A stretch of 42,346 bases of DNA from Flavobacteriales bacterium UBA972 (GTDB lineage Bacteria > Bacteroidota > Bacteroidia > Flavobacteriales > Schleiferiaceae), in NCBI GenBank assembly GCA_002292855.1, contig DBBY01000044.1, positions 1,530-43,875 on the forward strand. Reading direction: 5' to 3'. The notes beneath the pieces are model-generated. The model saw nothing but the letters and a program-made list of their open reading frames with translations. It ran no database searches and was not told the origin of the DNA. The translations under genes were made by a program, and so were the position numbers. This document shows, piece after piece, positions 1 to 7,611 of the stretch. Within the stretch, counting starts at the first letter, position 1; each line of letters starts with the position of its first letter.

Positions 1-24
1 CTTCATTTGCTGATTCACCCGCGT

Positions 25-32
25 TACCTTTA
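25..32 (+). promoter_or_regulatory. -7 promoter box of the SDR gene
   Basis: TACCTTTA fits the Bacteroidetes -7 consensus TAnnTTTG with one mismatch. Only 5 nt (gcctc) separate it from the ATG at 38, so the transcript should begin at or within a base or two of the start codon. A TTG at 7-9 may be the -33 element, but the spacing is short. Confidence 0.55.
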
Positions 33-37
33 GCCTC

Positions 38-826
38 ATGCAGCACAACCTCGCAGGGAAACGCGCCATCGTAGGTGGCGGATCACAAGGAATTGGCCGG
101 GCGGTAGCCGAGGCCTTGGCGGCCCAGGGCGCCGAAGTATTGATTTTAGCACGCGGTGCAGAGGCGCTTGCCTCGGCGGCCGCATCCTTGCCGACCCCCT
201 TGGGCCAGAAGCATCGCTGGATTAGTGTCGACAACGCTCAACCCGAAGAACTTTCGGCCTCCGTGGCGGCCGAGCTCCATGCCTGGGGCGACGCCCACAT
301 TTTGATCAATAACACGGGCGGCCCCAAGGCCGGACCCCTTTTGGAGGCCAGTCCAGAGGCTTTTCTGAGCGCCTTTACCAACCATCTAATCGTGAATCAG
401 CGGCTTGCGCAGCTTGTTGTTCCGGGAATGCAGCGTGCGGGCTACGGACGCATTGTCAATGTGGTCTCGACCAGCGTGAAGGCTCCCCTGCACGGCTTGG
501 GAGTGAGCAATACGGTGCGAGCCGCGGTGGGCAACTGGTCGAAGACCTTGGCCACCGAATTGGCGCCCGTCGGAATTACGGTAAATAATGTGCTTCCGGG
601 GGCTACTTCGACGGAGCGGCTTCGGGCCATCATTGATGGCCGCGCGGCGCATACCAAGCGATCCGCCCAAGAAATTGAAGACGAAATGAAGGCCGAAGTA
701 CCCATGGGTCGCTTTGCCGACCCCAGCGAGATTGCTGCAGCGGTGGTCTTCTTGGCTTCCCCAGAAGCCAGCTACATTACCGGAATCAACATTCCAGTCG
801 ACGGCGGTCGAACTCCCAACCTATGA
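38..826 (+). CDS. SDR-family oxidoreductase with a non-canonical active site
   Basis: 262-residue short-chain dehydrogenase/reductase, presumably a cytoplasmic NAD(P)-dependent oxidoreductase. The Rossmann glycine motif is GGGSQGIG (residues 13-20), with G in place of the usual T. An NNTGG stretch matches the NNAG motif, and the C-terminus ends in the family's G-x-N-x-x-V-DGG signature. The catalytic Ser is S144, but the Tyr and Lys of YxxxK are replaced by S157 and R161 (SNTVR). A subgroup of SDRs annotated as 3-oxoacyl-ACP-reductase-like shares this pattern, so it may catalyse a different reaction or not be a classical reductase. It overlaps the aldehyde dehydrogenase gene by 4 nt (ATGA), so the two are probably co-translated and work in one pathway, perhaps degradation of a tryptophan/3-hydroxyanthranilate-type aromatic. 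The substrate is not known. Confidence 0.85.
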   Translation: MQHNLAGKRAIVGGGSQGIGRAVAEALAAQGAEVLILARGAEALASAAASLPTPLGQKHRWISVDNAQPEELSASVAAELHAWGDAHILINNTGGPKAGPLLEASPEAFLSAFTNHLIVNQRLAQLVVPGMQRAGYGRIVNVVSTSVKAPLHGLGVSNTVRAAVGNWSKTLATELAPVGITVNNVLPGATSTERLRAIIDGRAAHTKRSAQEIEDEMKAEVPMGRFADPSEIAAAVVFLASPEASYITGINIPVDGGRTPNL

Positions 827-2262
827 TGCAGCTCAAAAACTACATCGACGGCGCATTCGCTGCGCCCTCCAACGGTCGCTACCTCGACAACTACGAACCT
901 GCAACGGGCAAGGTCTATAGCCTGATTCCCGATTCCGACGGCACCGACGTGGCCCGCGCTGTTGCTGCGGCCCAAAGGGCCTTCCCAGAATGGTCGGGCT
1001 TGACGGCTGCAGAGCGCAGCAAGCACTTAATGCGCATCGCAAACCGCATCGAAGAGCGCCTCGAAGAGCTCGCCGCCGCCGAATCCCGCGACAACGGCAA
1101 GCCCTACAAGTTGGCGTCCACCGTTGATATTCCGCGGGCCCGAGACAACTTCGCCTTTTATGCGACCGCCATTCTGCACGACGCCAGCGAAGCCCACGAC
1201 ATGGGCGCCCAGGGCTTTAACTACACCCTTCGCCGCCCCATAGGCGTAGCGGCGTGCATTAGTCCTTGGAACCTGCCGCTTTACCTTTTTAGCTGGAAGA
1301 TTGCTCCGGCCCTCGCCGCGGGCAACACCGTAGTTGCCAAGCCCTCGGAGGTCACGCCCTACACCGCCTACCTGCTGAGCGAAATTCTGCACGAAGTAGG
1401 CCTGCCGGCTGGGGTTTTAAACATTGTGCACGGAACCGGTCCCGGCGTAGGTGAGCCCCTGGTAATTCACCCCGACGTTCCCCTAATCTCGTTCACGGGC
1501 GGAACCGCCACCGGCGCGCGCATCAATACTCTGGCGGCACCAAGCTTCAAAAAGCTCAGTCTTGAACTGGGCGGAAAAAATCCGAACGTGATTTTTGCAG
1601 ACTGCGACTTCGAAGCCATGCTCCGCAGCACCCTGCTCTCGTCGTTCTCGAACCAGGGTCAAATTTGCCTTTGCGGCTCGCGCATCCTCGTGGAGCGTCC
1701 TATCTACGACCGCTTCGTGGCGGAATTTTCGCAGCGCGTTGCCGCGCTTCGGGTGGGCCTGCCCCAGGATCCCGATACCCAAATTGGCGCAGTGGTCTCT
1801 GCCTCGCACCGCGACAAAATCATGAGCTACATCGAACTTGCCCAGCAAGAGGGCGGTCGCATTGAGTGCGGAGGCCATAGGGTGACCCTAGCCAGCGCCC
1901 CCGACGGGTACTACATCGCGCCCACGGTCATCACGGGCCTCACCATGGACTGCCGGACCAACCAAGAAGAGATCTTTGGCCCCGTCGTAACGGTCATGCC
2001 CTTTGACACCGAGTCCGAAGCCCTTGAATTGGCCAATGCAACTCGATACGGACTCGCCGCTACGGTTTGGACCAGCGACCTCAAGCGCGCGCATCGCGTA
2101 GCGCACGAGATCGAAGCCGGAATCGTTTGGATCAACAGCTGGCTCGTTCGCGACCTGCGCACGCCCTTTGGGGGTGTCAAGCAGTCGGGGATTGGCCGCG
2201 AAGGGGGCTTTGAGGCCCTGCGATTCTTCACGGAGCCCAAAAACGTGTTCGTCAAGCTTTAA
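823..2262 (+). CDS. Aldehyde dehydrogenase, 2-aminomuconic/2-hydroxymuconic semialdehyde type
   Basis: 479-residue NAD(P)-dependent aldehyde dehydrogenase, full length for the family. Visible catalytic elements are N150 (PWN), K173 (AKPSE), general base E248 (ELGGK) and nucleophile C282 (GQIC). The C-terminal block RDLRTPFGGVKQSGIGREGG is typical of the 2-hydroxymuconic/2-aminomuconic semialdehyde dehydrogenase branch (AmnC, NbaE, ALDH8A1), which oxidises semialdehydes formed after aromatic ring cleavage. In Bacteroidetes such enzymes often belong to the 3-hydroxyanthranilate branch of tryptophan catabolism. Start is ATG at 823 inside the upstream SDR stop; ATG 826 is an equal alternative. 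Other pathway genes, if present, lie outside the window to the left. The family is certain; the exact substrate is inferred. Confidence 0.9.
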   Translation: MMQLKNYIDGAFAAPSNGRYLDNYEPATGKVYSLIPDSDGTDVARAVAAAQRAFPEWSGLTAAERSKHLMRIANRIEERLEELAAAESRDNGKPYKLASTVDIPRARDNFAFYATAILHDASEAHDMGAQGFNYTLRRPIGVAACISPWNLPLYLFSWKIAPALAAGNTVVAKPSEVTPYTAYLLSEILHEVGLPAGVLNIVHGTGPGVGEPLVIHPDVPLISFTGGTATGARINTLAAPSFKKLSLELGGKNPNVIFADCDFEAMLRSTLLSSFSNQGQICLCGSRILVERPIYDRFVAEFSQRVAALRVGLPQDPDTQIGAVVSASHRDKIMSYIELAQQEGGRIECGGHRVTLASAPDGYYIAPTVITGLTMDCRTNQEEIFGPVVTVMPFDTESEALELANATRYGLAATVWTSDLKRAHRVAHEIEAGIVWINSWLVRDLRTPFGGVKQSGIGREGGFEALRFFTEPKNVFVKL

Positions 2263-2338
2263 ACGAGGAGCTAGTAACTAGTTACTGGTTTGAGCAACTG
2301 GCTGCCATCAACTAAAAACAAGTGGCTAGCAGTAGCTC

Positions 2339-2366
2339 AAAAAAAAACCCCGACCACTGGTCGGGG
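2339..2366 (-). terminator. Rho-independent terminator after the CxxCH protein gene
   Basis: A perfect 8-bp stem (ccccgacc / ggtcgggg, 2348-2366, loop act) is followed on the minus strand by a run of nine T (A run at 2339-2347). It therefore ends transcription of the minus-strand gene stopping at 2496. On the plus strand no T tract follows, but the hairpin may still help end the ALDH transcript. The rest of 2263-2495 holds only a 14-bp palindrome at 2272-2285. Confidence 0.8.
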
Positions 2367-2495
2367 CTTGGTAGGAGTGCTTAACTACCCAACGATCGCA
2401 AGAACGTTGAACACAAAAATCACCTAAACGCAAAGCACTCTCTGCGGTAGGGATTTCCAAAAGTGTGCCAAAGTCCGGATCGAAGAATAATTTAC

Positions 2496-3278
2496 TTAGT
2501 TGCGGTGAACAACCTGAATTTTCTGGCGATAAAAGCCTCCGTCTGCCTGGCGAAGATCAAGGATGTAGGTTCCGGCAGGCCAATCGATGGTGGCTATGCG
2601 CATGCCGTCAAAGCCAGGAGCCCTAAATACCTCTGCTCCAGACAAAGAAAAGACACGAACCACGCTCAGGCCCTCGGGCATTTCTAGGGTAATGCTGCCG
2701 TCTGCCGGGTTGGGGAAGGTGCGAACGGCCAGCTGCTCCTCGCCAAAGCCCAGGCTGCTGCGCGTCAGAACCAGGCTCTGGGTCGCTACTGCATCGCCCG
2801 AGGTGGTGCCGTTCCCGTTGGCAAAAAGGCCGGCGGCATAAATGGTCGTGGCATTGGGAGCGCTGCCGCTGTTCCAAACAAAGTTCCAGGAGGCCTGACC
2901 GTTTACTACCGAATTGCTCGAGGAATTGTGGGTAACGTAGCTGCTGCTAACCACCTTGGTGCCGGCCCCAGCCGTCACACTGCCCTGGTGGCCCGAAGAC
3001 TCTACCGAGGCTTGGAATCCGCTTTTAAGGTGGCTCACTCCGCCCGTTGAGTTGGTTACGGTGATGAGGTAGTTGGTGTTGGGCTCAAAACCCGTGGCGG
3101 GAATATCGGTGGTAATGCTAATGCTCTGAGTCGTTATCGATGCACCACTGTGGCATCCCGAACATGTTTCGCCGCTGCTCGCGGGCGATCCGGATTTGCC
3201 GCCCGAGGGTCCACTGGAGTTCGTAAGGGCAGGCAGGCTGGCAATGGCCAGCAGGGCGAGGGCGTAGCGCAGTTTCAT
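2496..3278 (-). CDS. Secreted choice-of-anchor V-like protein with CxxCH motif and T9SS sorting domain
   Basis: 260 residues. An N-terminal signal peptide (about 1-20) is followed by SGPSGGKSG and a CSGCH motif (C39-C42-H43). A beta-rich domain (about 45-170) matches the pattern of choice-of-anchor V proteins, which resemble reeler domains and typically carry one CxxCH near the N-terminus. The C-terminal 75 residues, from about FPNPADGSI onward, are a T9SS type A sorting domain, so the protein should be exported through the outer membrane and anchored on or released from the cell surface. CxxCH is the covalent heme c signature, but a single copy does not prove heme binding. It lies 24 nt downstream of the metallophosphoesterase gene and may be partly co-transcribed. 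A weak -7-like box (TACATTAG, 3295-3288) sits 9 nt before the ATG. Confidence 0.85.
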   Translation of the reverse strand: MKLRYALALLAIASLPALTNSSGPSGGKSGSPASSGETCSGCHSGASITTQSISITTDIPATGFEPNTNYLITVTNSTGGVSHLKSGFQASVESSGHQGSVTAGAGTKVVSSSYVTHNSSSNSVVNGQASWNFVWNSGSAPNATTIYAAGLFANGNGTTSGDAVATQSLVLTRSSLGFGEEQLAVRTFPNPADGSITLEMPEGLSVVRVFSLSGAEVFRAPGFDGMRIATIDWPAGTYILDLRQADGGFYRQKIQVVHRN

Positions 3279-3302
3279 AAGTGGTATCTAATGTAAAAAA
3301 AT

Positions 3303-4520
3303 TTAGGCAGGCTGAAGTTCGTGAATCGTAATCTCCGGCCACATGCCAACGCGCCCCGGGAAGGCGAGATAGCCAAATCCTCGGTTAACATAAAGGGTCT
3401 TGCGGCCTACCGGGTAGGCGCCGTTCCAGCGCGGATACTTCCATTTCACGGGGCTCCACTTGAACCATCCCGGAATCTCAATTCCAAACTGCATTCCATG
3501 GGTATGACCGCTGAGGGTGAGCGCAATATTAGCGGAATTCGGAAGCACCTCGGCATCAAAGTGCGACGGGTCATGGCTCATCAGAATTTTAGGCGTCGAA
3601 GGGTCGGGGCAGAGCGCCAGCGTCTCGTCGAGGCGACCATACTGTGGGAAGGGCGGAAGACCCCAGTTCTCGATTCCCAGAAGCTCCAACTCGGCGCCGT
3701 CCTTGCGAAGCAGCCTGCGTTCGTTGCGAAGAAGGTCCCAGCCAAGTTTGGCGTGCTGGCCTACCAGCTCCTCAAAATTTGCCGCTTTTTCTTCGGGACT
3801 CGGCCAGGGAATGTAGTCGCCGTAGTCGTGGTTTCCCAGAATGCTAAATACCCCATAAGGAGCCTGAATCTTCGCAAAGCGGGCCAACCAAGGATCCATT
3901 TCGTCGGCCTTGTTGTTGACCAGGTCGCCGGTGAACACGACTGCGTCACCATTGGCTTCAATTACGGCGTCAATTCCTTTTTGCACCTCGTCGGGGTCGG
4001 TGAAGCTGCCGCTGTGAATATCAGAAATCTGCACAATTCGGAATCCGCGAAAGGCCTCAGGAAGACCCGGAATAAGCGCAGTATGATGCTTGGTGCGGTA
4101 GCGCGATCGGCCAAACTGCCATCCGTCCAAAATGCCGAGAAAGGGAATAGTGCCCAAGCCGACGGCAATCCATGACAGGGCCTTGCGGCGCTCGGGCCAT
4201 CCGTTGCTGCCCAAAAGGGCGTAGCCTCCGCGCACGAAGTCTTCGGCGAGCCAGAGGGCAATCATAGGGAGTTTGGGAACGTACAGTAAGACGAACCAAA
4301 CCATAAACGTTTGCATTCCGCGCCGAACCTCATCAGACGGGGCCGACGGGTCGTACTTAAAGAACCCATACAGAACATAAGCGTAGCCCAAACCGTGCAC
4401 CACCATAAAAACGCGCTTGACCCAAGTCGCGGGGTCGAGGGTCCGCAGGCCGCGGTACACATAGAGGTCCATGGCAAAGTAGAGGACCAGGACAAAGAGA
4501 AAGGCTACGGGAGATCGCAT
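3303..4520 (-). CDS. Membrane-anchored metallophosphoesterase
   Basis: 405-residue calcineurin-like phosphoesterase. About four hydrophobic segments occupy residues 1-135 and anchor the enzyme in the inner membrane. The catalytic domain begins near 158 and shows the dimetal motifs DIH (D167, H169), GDLVNN (198-203), GNHD (229-232), a SHDP box and GHTHG near the C-terminus. This architecture matches the YkuE-like/Bacteroidetes metallophosphoesterases thought to act on lipid-linked or cyclic phospho-substrates, but the substrate cannot be read from sequence. It is divergent from the histidine kinase at 4560 with only 39 bp between start codons. The start is fixed by the hydrophobic N-terminus and a -7-like box (GACCTTTG) upstream. 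Confidence 0.9.
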   Translation of the reverse strand: MRSPVAFLFVLVLYFAMDLYVYRGLRTLDPATWVKRVFMVVHGLGYAYVLYGFFKYDPSAPSDEVRRGMQTFMVWFVLLYVPKLPMIALWLAEDFVRGGYALLGSNGWPERRKALSWIAVGLGTIPFLGILDGWQFGRSRYRTKHHTALIPGLPEAFRGFRIVQISDIHSGSFTDPDEVQKGIDAVIEANGDAVVFTGDLVNNKADEMDPWLARFAKIQAPYGVFSILGNHDYGDYIPWPSPEEKAANFEELVGQHAKLGWDLLRNERRLLRKDGAELELLGIENWGLPPFPQYGRLDETLALCPDPSTPKILMSHDPSHFDAEVLPNSANIALTLSGHTHGMQFGIEIPGWFKWSPVKWKYPRWNGAYPVGRKTLYVNRGFGYLAFPGRVGMWPEITIHELQPA

Positions 4521-4533
4521 AATAAATCGAGTG

Positions 4534-4541
4534 CAAAGGTC
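4534..4541 (-). promoter_or_regulatory. -7 promoter box of the metallophosphoesterase gene
   Basis: Read on the minus strand the sequence is GACCTTTG, one mismatch from TAnnTTTG, 13 nt before the ATG at 4520. It lies almost next to the opposing box of the histidine kinase gene, so the two promoters must share DNA. Confidence 0.4.
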
Positions 4542-4545
4542 GCGC

Positions 4546-4553
4546 TACCTTCG
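4546..4553 (+). promoter_or_regulatory. -7 promoter box of the histidine kinase gene
   Basis: TACCTTCG matches TAnnTTTG at all but one position and lies 6 nt before the ATG at 4560. It supports that start over an upstream in-frame extension, which would run antisense into the metallophosphoesterase gene, and predicts a leaderless mRNA. Confidence 0.5.
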
Positions 4554-4559
4554 CTACTG

Positions 4560-5741
4560 ATGCGCAATCCAATAGAAATTCTGTCGGTTTATCAGCTCCG
4601 CCAACGATGGAAGGCGGGACTGCTGCTGCTTGCCTTGGTTATTGCCGCGGCAACCCTTTGGTACACAGAGTCTTTGGCGGCAAATCTGCGACTTCGCGAG
4701 GCCAGAGAAGTGGCGCGTTGGGCTATGGCCGTGGAGCATATGCAGCAGGCCTCGCTGGATGTGGACCTGACCCTTGCCTCTAGAATTATTGAAGAGAACG
4801 AATCCATTCCCTTGCTGCTGCTCGACGACGCGGGCAGGATTATCTCGTCGCGCAACGTACTCTGGGACGAGGCCTCCGCCGCCGATACCGCCCAGTGGAA
4901 GGCCTTGATGGCCGCCTACGCTCCGCCCATTGAGCTTCAGCCGGAGCCGGGCCTGTACCAATACATCTACCAGTACGAGTCGACGACGCTGGCCCAGCTG
5001 CGCACCTACCCCAGGGTTCTGTTGGGGGTGATGGGGCTGTTTCTTCTGCTTTCGTACTACGGATTCCACCGTGCCCACCGCGCCGAAGAAGACCAAGTTT
5101 GGACTGGAATGGCCCGCGAAACCGCTCACCAGCTGGGAACTCCGCTCTCGGCCCTCTACGGTTGGGTTACGGTGCTCGAGGATGAGGCATCGACCCAGCC
5201 CAACCTCCTCCCCCTAATTGCCGAGGTGCGCAAGGATCTCGAGCGCCTGCAGACGGTAGCAGACCGCTTCTCTAAAATCGGCTCCGACCAAGCCGGAGAG
5301 GTGGCAGACCTCGCTCCCTTGATTGTTCACAGCGTGGCCTACCTTCAAAAGCGGCTTCCCAAGGGAATCCAATTGAGCCATAGCATTGCGCCCTCGCTGC
5401 CCGCGGTATGCTACCAACCGGTTCTTTTGGGTTGGGTGCTCGAGAACCTAATTCGCAATGCGGTCGATGCATTGCCCGACCAAAAAGGCCGCATTGAGGT
5501 GCGGGCGCTGCGCCTTGGCGACCAGGTAGTTATCGATGTCGAAGACAACGGCAAGGGCATGACTGCGGCGCTGCGACGGTCGGTGTTCCGCCCCGGATTC
5601 ACCACCAAAAAGCGCGGATGGGGACTCGGCCTGAGTCTAGCCCGCCGAATTGCAGTGCAAGGACACAAGGGGCAACTCGAGGTTTTTCAAACCACGCCAG
5701 GTAAGGGGACGACCTTTCGACTAGCCCTGCCGATGCCGTGA
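4560..5741 (+). CDS. Membrane sensor histidine kinase
   Basis: 393-residue two-component sensor kinase. One membrane helix lies near residues 17-37 and a second near 150-175, flanking a short periplasmic sensor region of about 110 residues. The H-box AHQLGTPLSAL puts the phospho-accepting histidine at H190. The ATPase domain has an N-box (NLIRNAVDAL), G1 box (DVEDNGKGM) and the GWGLGLSLARR G2 region. There is no HAMP, PAS or receiver domain, and no response regulator lies next to it, so the partner is elsewhere. Its stop overlaps the start of hemW (TGATG), implying translational coupling, although a functional link between the two is not obvious. Confidence 0.9.
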   Translation: MRNPIEILSVYQLRQRWKAGLLLLALVIAAATLWYTESLAANLRLREAREVARWAMAVEHMQQASLDVDLTLASRIIEENESIPLLLLDDAGRIISSRNVLWDEASAADTAQWKALMAAYAPPIELQPEPGLYQYIYQYESTTLAQLRTYPRVLLGVMGLFLLLSYYGFHRAHRAEEDQVWTGMARETAHQLGTPLSALYGWVTVLEDEASTQPNLLPLIAEVRKDLERLQTVADRFSKIGSDQAGEVADLAPLIVHSVAYLQKRLPKGIQLSHSIAPSLPAVCYQPVLLGWVLENLIRNAVDALPDQKGRIEVRALRLGDQVVIDVEDNGKGMTAALRRSVFRPGFTTKKRGWGLGLSLARRIAVQGHKGQLEVFQTTPGKGTTFRLALPMP

Positions 5742-6877
5742 TGGCGGATGCTTCTGCGCCTCCGCTGGGGGTTTATGTGCACGTTCCCTTTTGCCGGCAT
5801 GCCTGCCGGTACTGCGATTTTCACTTTTCGACGCTGCTCAAGCAGATTCCCGAGGTGGTGGAGGCCATGGTCCGCGAGGTGGAGCTGCGGCTGCCCTTTG
5901 ATACCCAAGCCAGCACCCTGTACTGGGGCGGCGGTACTCCAAGCCTGCTCCCTGATGCGGACTTTACCCGCCTGCAGGATGCCCTGCGCAGCCGGCTGCG
6001 GCTGGACGCTGGCGCCGAATGCACCTTGGAGGTTAATCCTGAAGACGTTTCTAACGGCAGCTTGGCTCTTTGGCGGCGGGCGGGCTTCAATCGCTTGAGC
6101 GTTGGGGTTCAGAGTTTTAGGGACGATCGCCTGGATTGGATGGGCCGTGCGCACCGCGGTGTGGATGCCGAAGCGGCAATTCGCCGCGCTCAAGATGCCG
6201 GGTTCAGCAGCATGAGTCTGGATTTAATTTATGGCTTGCCGGGCAGCAGCCTTGGCGAGTGGCAGGAGCAGGTCGGTCGGGCTATGGAGCTTGGCACGCC
6301 CCACCTCTCGGCCTATGCTTTGACGGTCGAGCCCCGCACGGCCCTGGCTCATGACGTTGCCAAGGGGCGGAGCGAGGCACCGCGGGACGAGCGCGCTGCC
6401 GAGGATTTCTTGTGGCTTCGCTCCGAAGTGGAACGCCTCGGCTGGGAAGGCTACGAGGTCAGCAACTACGCCCGCCCAGGATGCCGGGCGAAGCACAATT
6501 CTAGCTATTGGCAGGGCAGCCCCTACGTCGGCATTGGCCCTGGGGCGCACTCCTATGACGGCCACCGCCTTCGCAGGTCCAACGTCCGCAACAACAGCCT
6601 GTACCAAGGCGCCGTTTTGGCCAATAAGGAATCGGGCTGGTTTGACCTCGAGAAGCTCAGCGACCAAGAGCACTTTCACGAGCAGGTTTTGACCCAGCTC
6701 AGGCGCGTAGAAGGCCTGCCGCGTTCTGCTGCGGGGGGGCGCAACCTCAGTGAGGCATGGTCCAAGTGGATTGCTATGGGCTATATGGTCAGCGACGAGC
6801 TGGGCTGGCGCCTTCAGGGCGAGGGCTGGCTCTGGGTTGACGCGGTTGCGGGCGATGCATTTGGTCTTGAATCCTGA
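5741..6877 (+). CDS. hemW: HemW-family radical SAM protein
   Basis: 378 residues. The radical SAM cluster motif CRHACRYC (C18, C22, C25) is followed directly by DF, the hallmark of HemW as opposed to HemN, which continues differently. GGGTPS and the EVNPED block are also present. HemW proteins, long annotated as oxygen-independent coproporphyrinogen III oxidases, bind heme and insert it into client enzymes in the cytoplasm. The length matches the family. ATG at 5741 overlaps the kinase stop codon; GTG at 5738 is one codon upstream. It is followed after 19 nt by the cyclase-family gene, which has its own promoter box. Confidence 0.93.
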   Translation: MADASAPPLGVYVHVPFCRHACRYCDFHFSTLLKQIPEVVEAMVREVELRLPFDTQASTLYWGGGTPSLLPDADFTRLQDALRSRLRLDAGAECTLEVNPEDVSNGSLALWRRAGFNRLSVGVQSFRDDRLDWMGRAHRGVDAEAAIRRAQDAGFSSMSLDLIYGLPGSSLGEWQEQVGRAMELGTPHLSAYALTVEPRTALAHDVAKGRSEAPRDERAAEDFLWLRSEVERLGWEGYEVSNYARPGCRAKHNSSYWQGSPYVGIGPGAHSYDGHRLRRSNVRNNSLYQGAVLANKESGWFDLEKLSDQEHFHEQVLTQLRRVEGLPRSAAGGRNLSEAWSKWIAMGYMVSDELGWRLQGEGWLWVDAVAGDAFGLES

Positions 6878-6883
6878 TTCCCC

Positions 6884-6891
6884 TAGCTTCG
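6884..6891 (+). promoter_or_regulatory. -7 promoter box of the cyclase-family gene
   Basis: TAGCTTCG, one mismatch to TAnnTTTG, ends 5 nt before the ATG at 6897. It lies in the 19-nt gap after hemW and predicts a leaderless transcript. Confidence 0.45.
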
Positions 6892-6896
6892 CAACC

Positions 6897-7592
6897 ATGC
6901 ACGACCTCAGCCTAAATTTTGAATTCGGACGTCCCCGAGCCTGGTACATTGAGGGTCCGCGCCGAGAGGCCGTCTCCCTGGGCGACTGGGTGGGGTCGGT
7001 AGAGCAGGGCGGCAGCGTCAACTTTTTCAACGTGCAGTTCAACCCGCACGCCCACGGAACGCACACGGAGTCGGTGGGTCATTTAACCCGCGAAACGGTG
7101 CATGCCATAGACCTTGGGATTCCGATGGTGATGCGTGCCAGGGTATTGAGAATCCCCACTGAGGCACTATTAACTCTTGAGGCACTAAAGCAAAGTTCTG
7201 CTGCCCTGCTGGACTATGAGGCCTTGGTCCTCTCGACCCAGGCTGGCGACTTAAGCAGCCGCGACTGGCGGCAAACCAATCCTCCAGCCATTGAACCCGA
7301 GGCTCTGGCCTGGCTGGCGGCTAAGGGAGTACGGCATTTGCTGGTGGACCTTCCCAGCGTGGATCCCGAAGAAGACGGGGGCGCTCTTGCCGCCCATCGC
7401 GCCTTTTGGGGATTGCCCGCCCAGTCCACAAATGGGTCGGATGCGCGCTACCCCCAAGCCAGCATTACGGAGTTGATCCAGGTGCCGCAAAACTGCGCCG
7501 AAGGTTGCTACGAGCTCCGTTTGACCCTGGCTCCGATGCAGGGTGATGCGGTGCCCAGCCGTCCAATTCTCTTCCCCTTAGAGAGCCTTTAA
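6897..7592 (+). CDS. Cyclase-family hydrolase, kynurenine-formamidase-like
   Basis: 231 residues of the cyclase family (bacterial arylformamidase/KynB fold). The metal-binding motif HAHGTHTESVGH corresponds to H-x-G-T-H-x-[DE]-x3-H, and VDLPSVDPEEDGG resembles the family's later D-x-x-S-[VL]-D block. KynB-type members hydrolyse N-formylkynurenine in tryptophan catabolism, which would fit the semialdehyde dehydrogenase 5 kb away, but the family also includes enzymes with other substrates. The start is ATG 6897, supported by the promoter box 5 nt upstream and by the family-typical N-terminus. It is followed after 19 nt by the MMPL transporter gene. Confidence 0.85.
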   Translation: MHDLSLNFEFGRPRAWYIEGPRREAVSLGDWVGSVEQGGSVNFFNVQFNPHAHGTHTESVGHLTRETVHAIDLGIPMVMRARVLRIPTEALLTLEALKQSSAALLDYEALVLSTQAGDLSSRDWRQTNPPAIEPEALAWLAAKGVRHLLVDLPSVDPEEDGGALAAHRAFWGLPAQSTNGSDARYPQASITELIQVPQNCAEGCYELRLTLAPMQGDAVPSRPILFPLESL

Positions 7593-7597
7593 TCCCC

Positions 7598-7605
7598 TAC
7601 CTTTG
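7598..7605 (+). promoter_or_regulatory. -7 promoter box of the MMPL transporter gene
   Basis: TACCTTTG is a perfect match to TAnnTTTG, 6 nt (ttgggt) before the ATG at 7612. An in-frame TTG at 7603 lies inside the box and so is unlikely to be the start. Confidence 0.6.
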
Positions 7606-7611
7606 TTGGGT

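Noticed and set aside
2272..2285. 14-bp perfect palindrome agtaactagttact after the ALDH gene
   Set aside because: AT-rich and without loop or T tract; too little to call an operator or terminator.
4311..4559. N-terminal extension of the histidine kinase
   Set aside because: It runs antisense through the metallophosphoesterase start and through the -7 box; the membrane helix begins just after ATG 4560.
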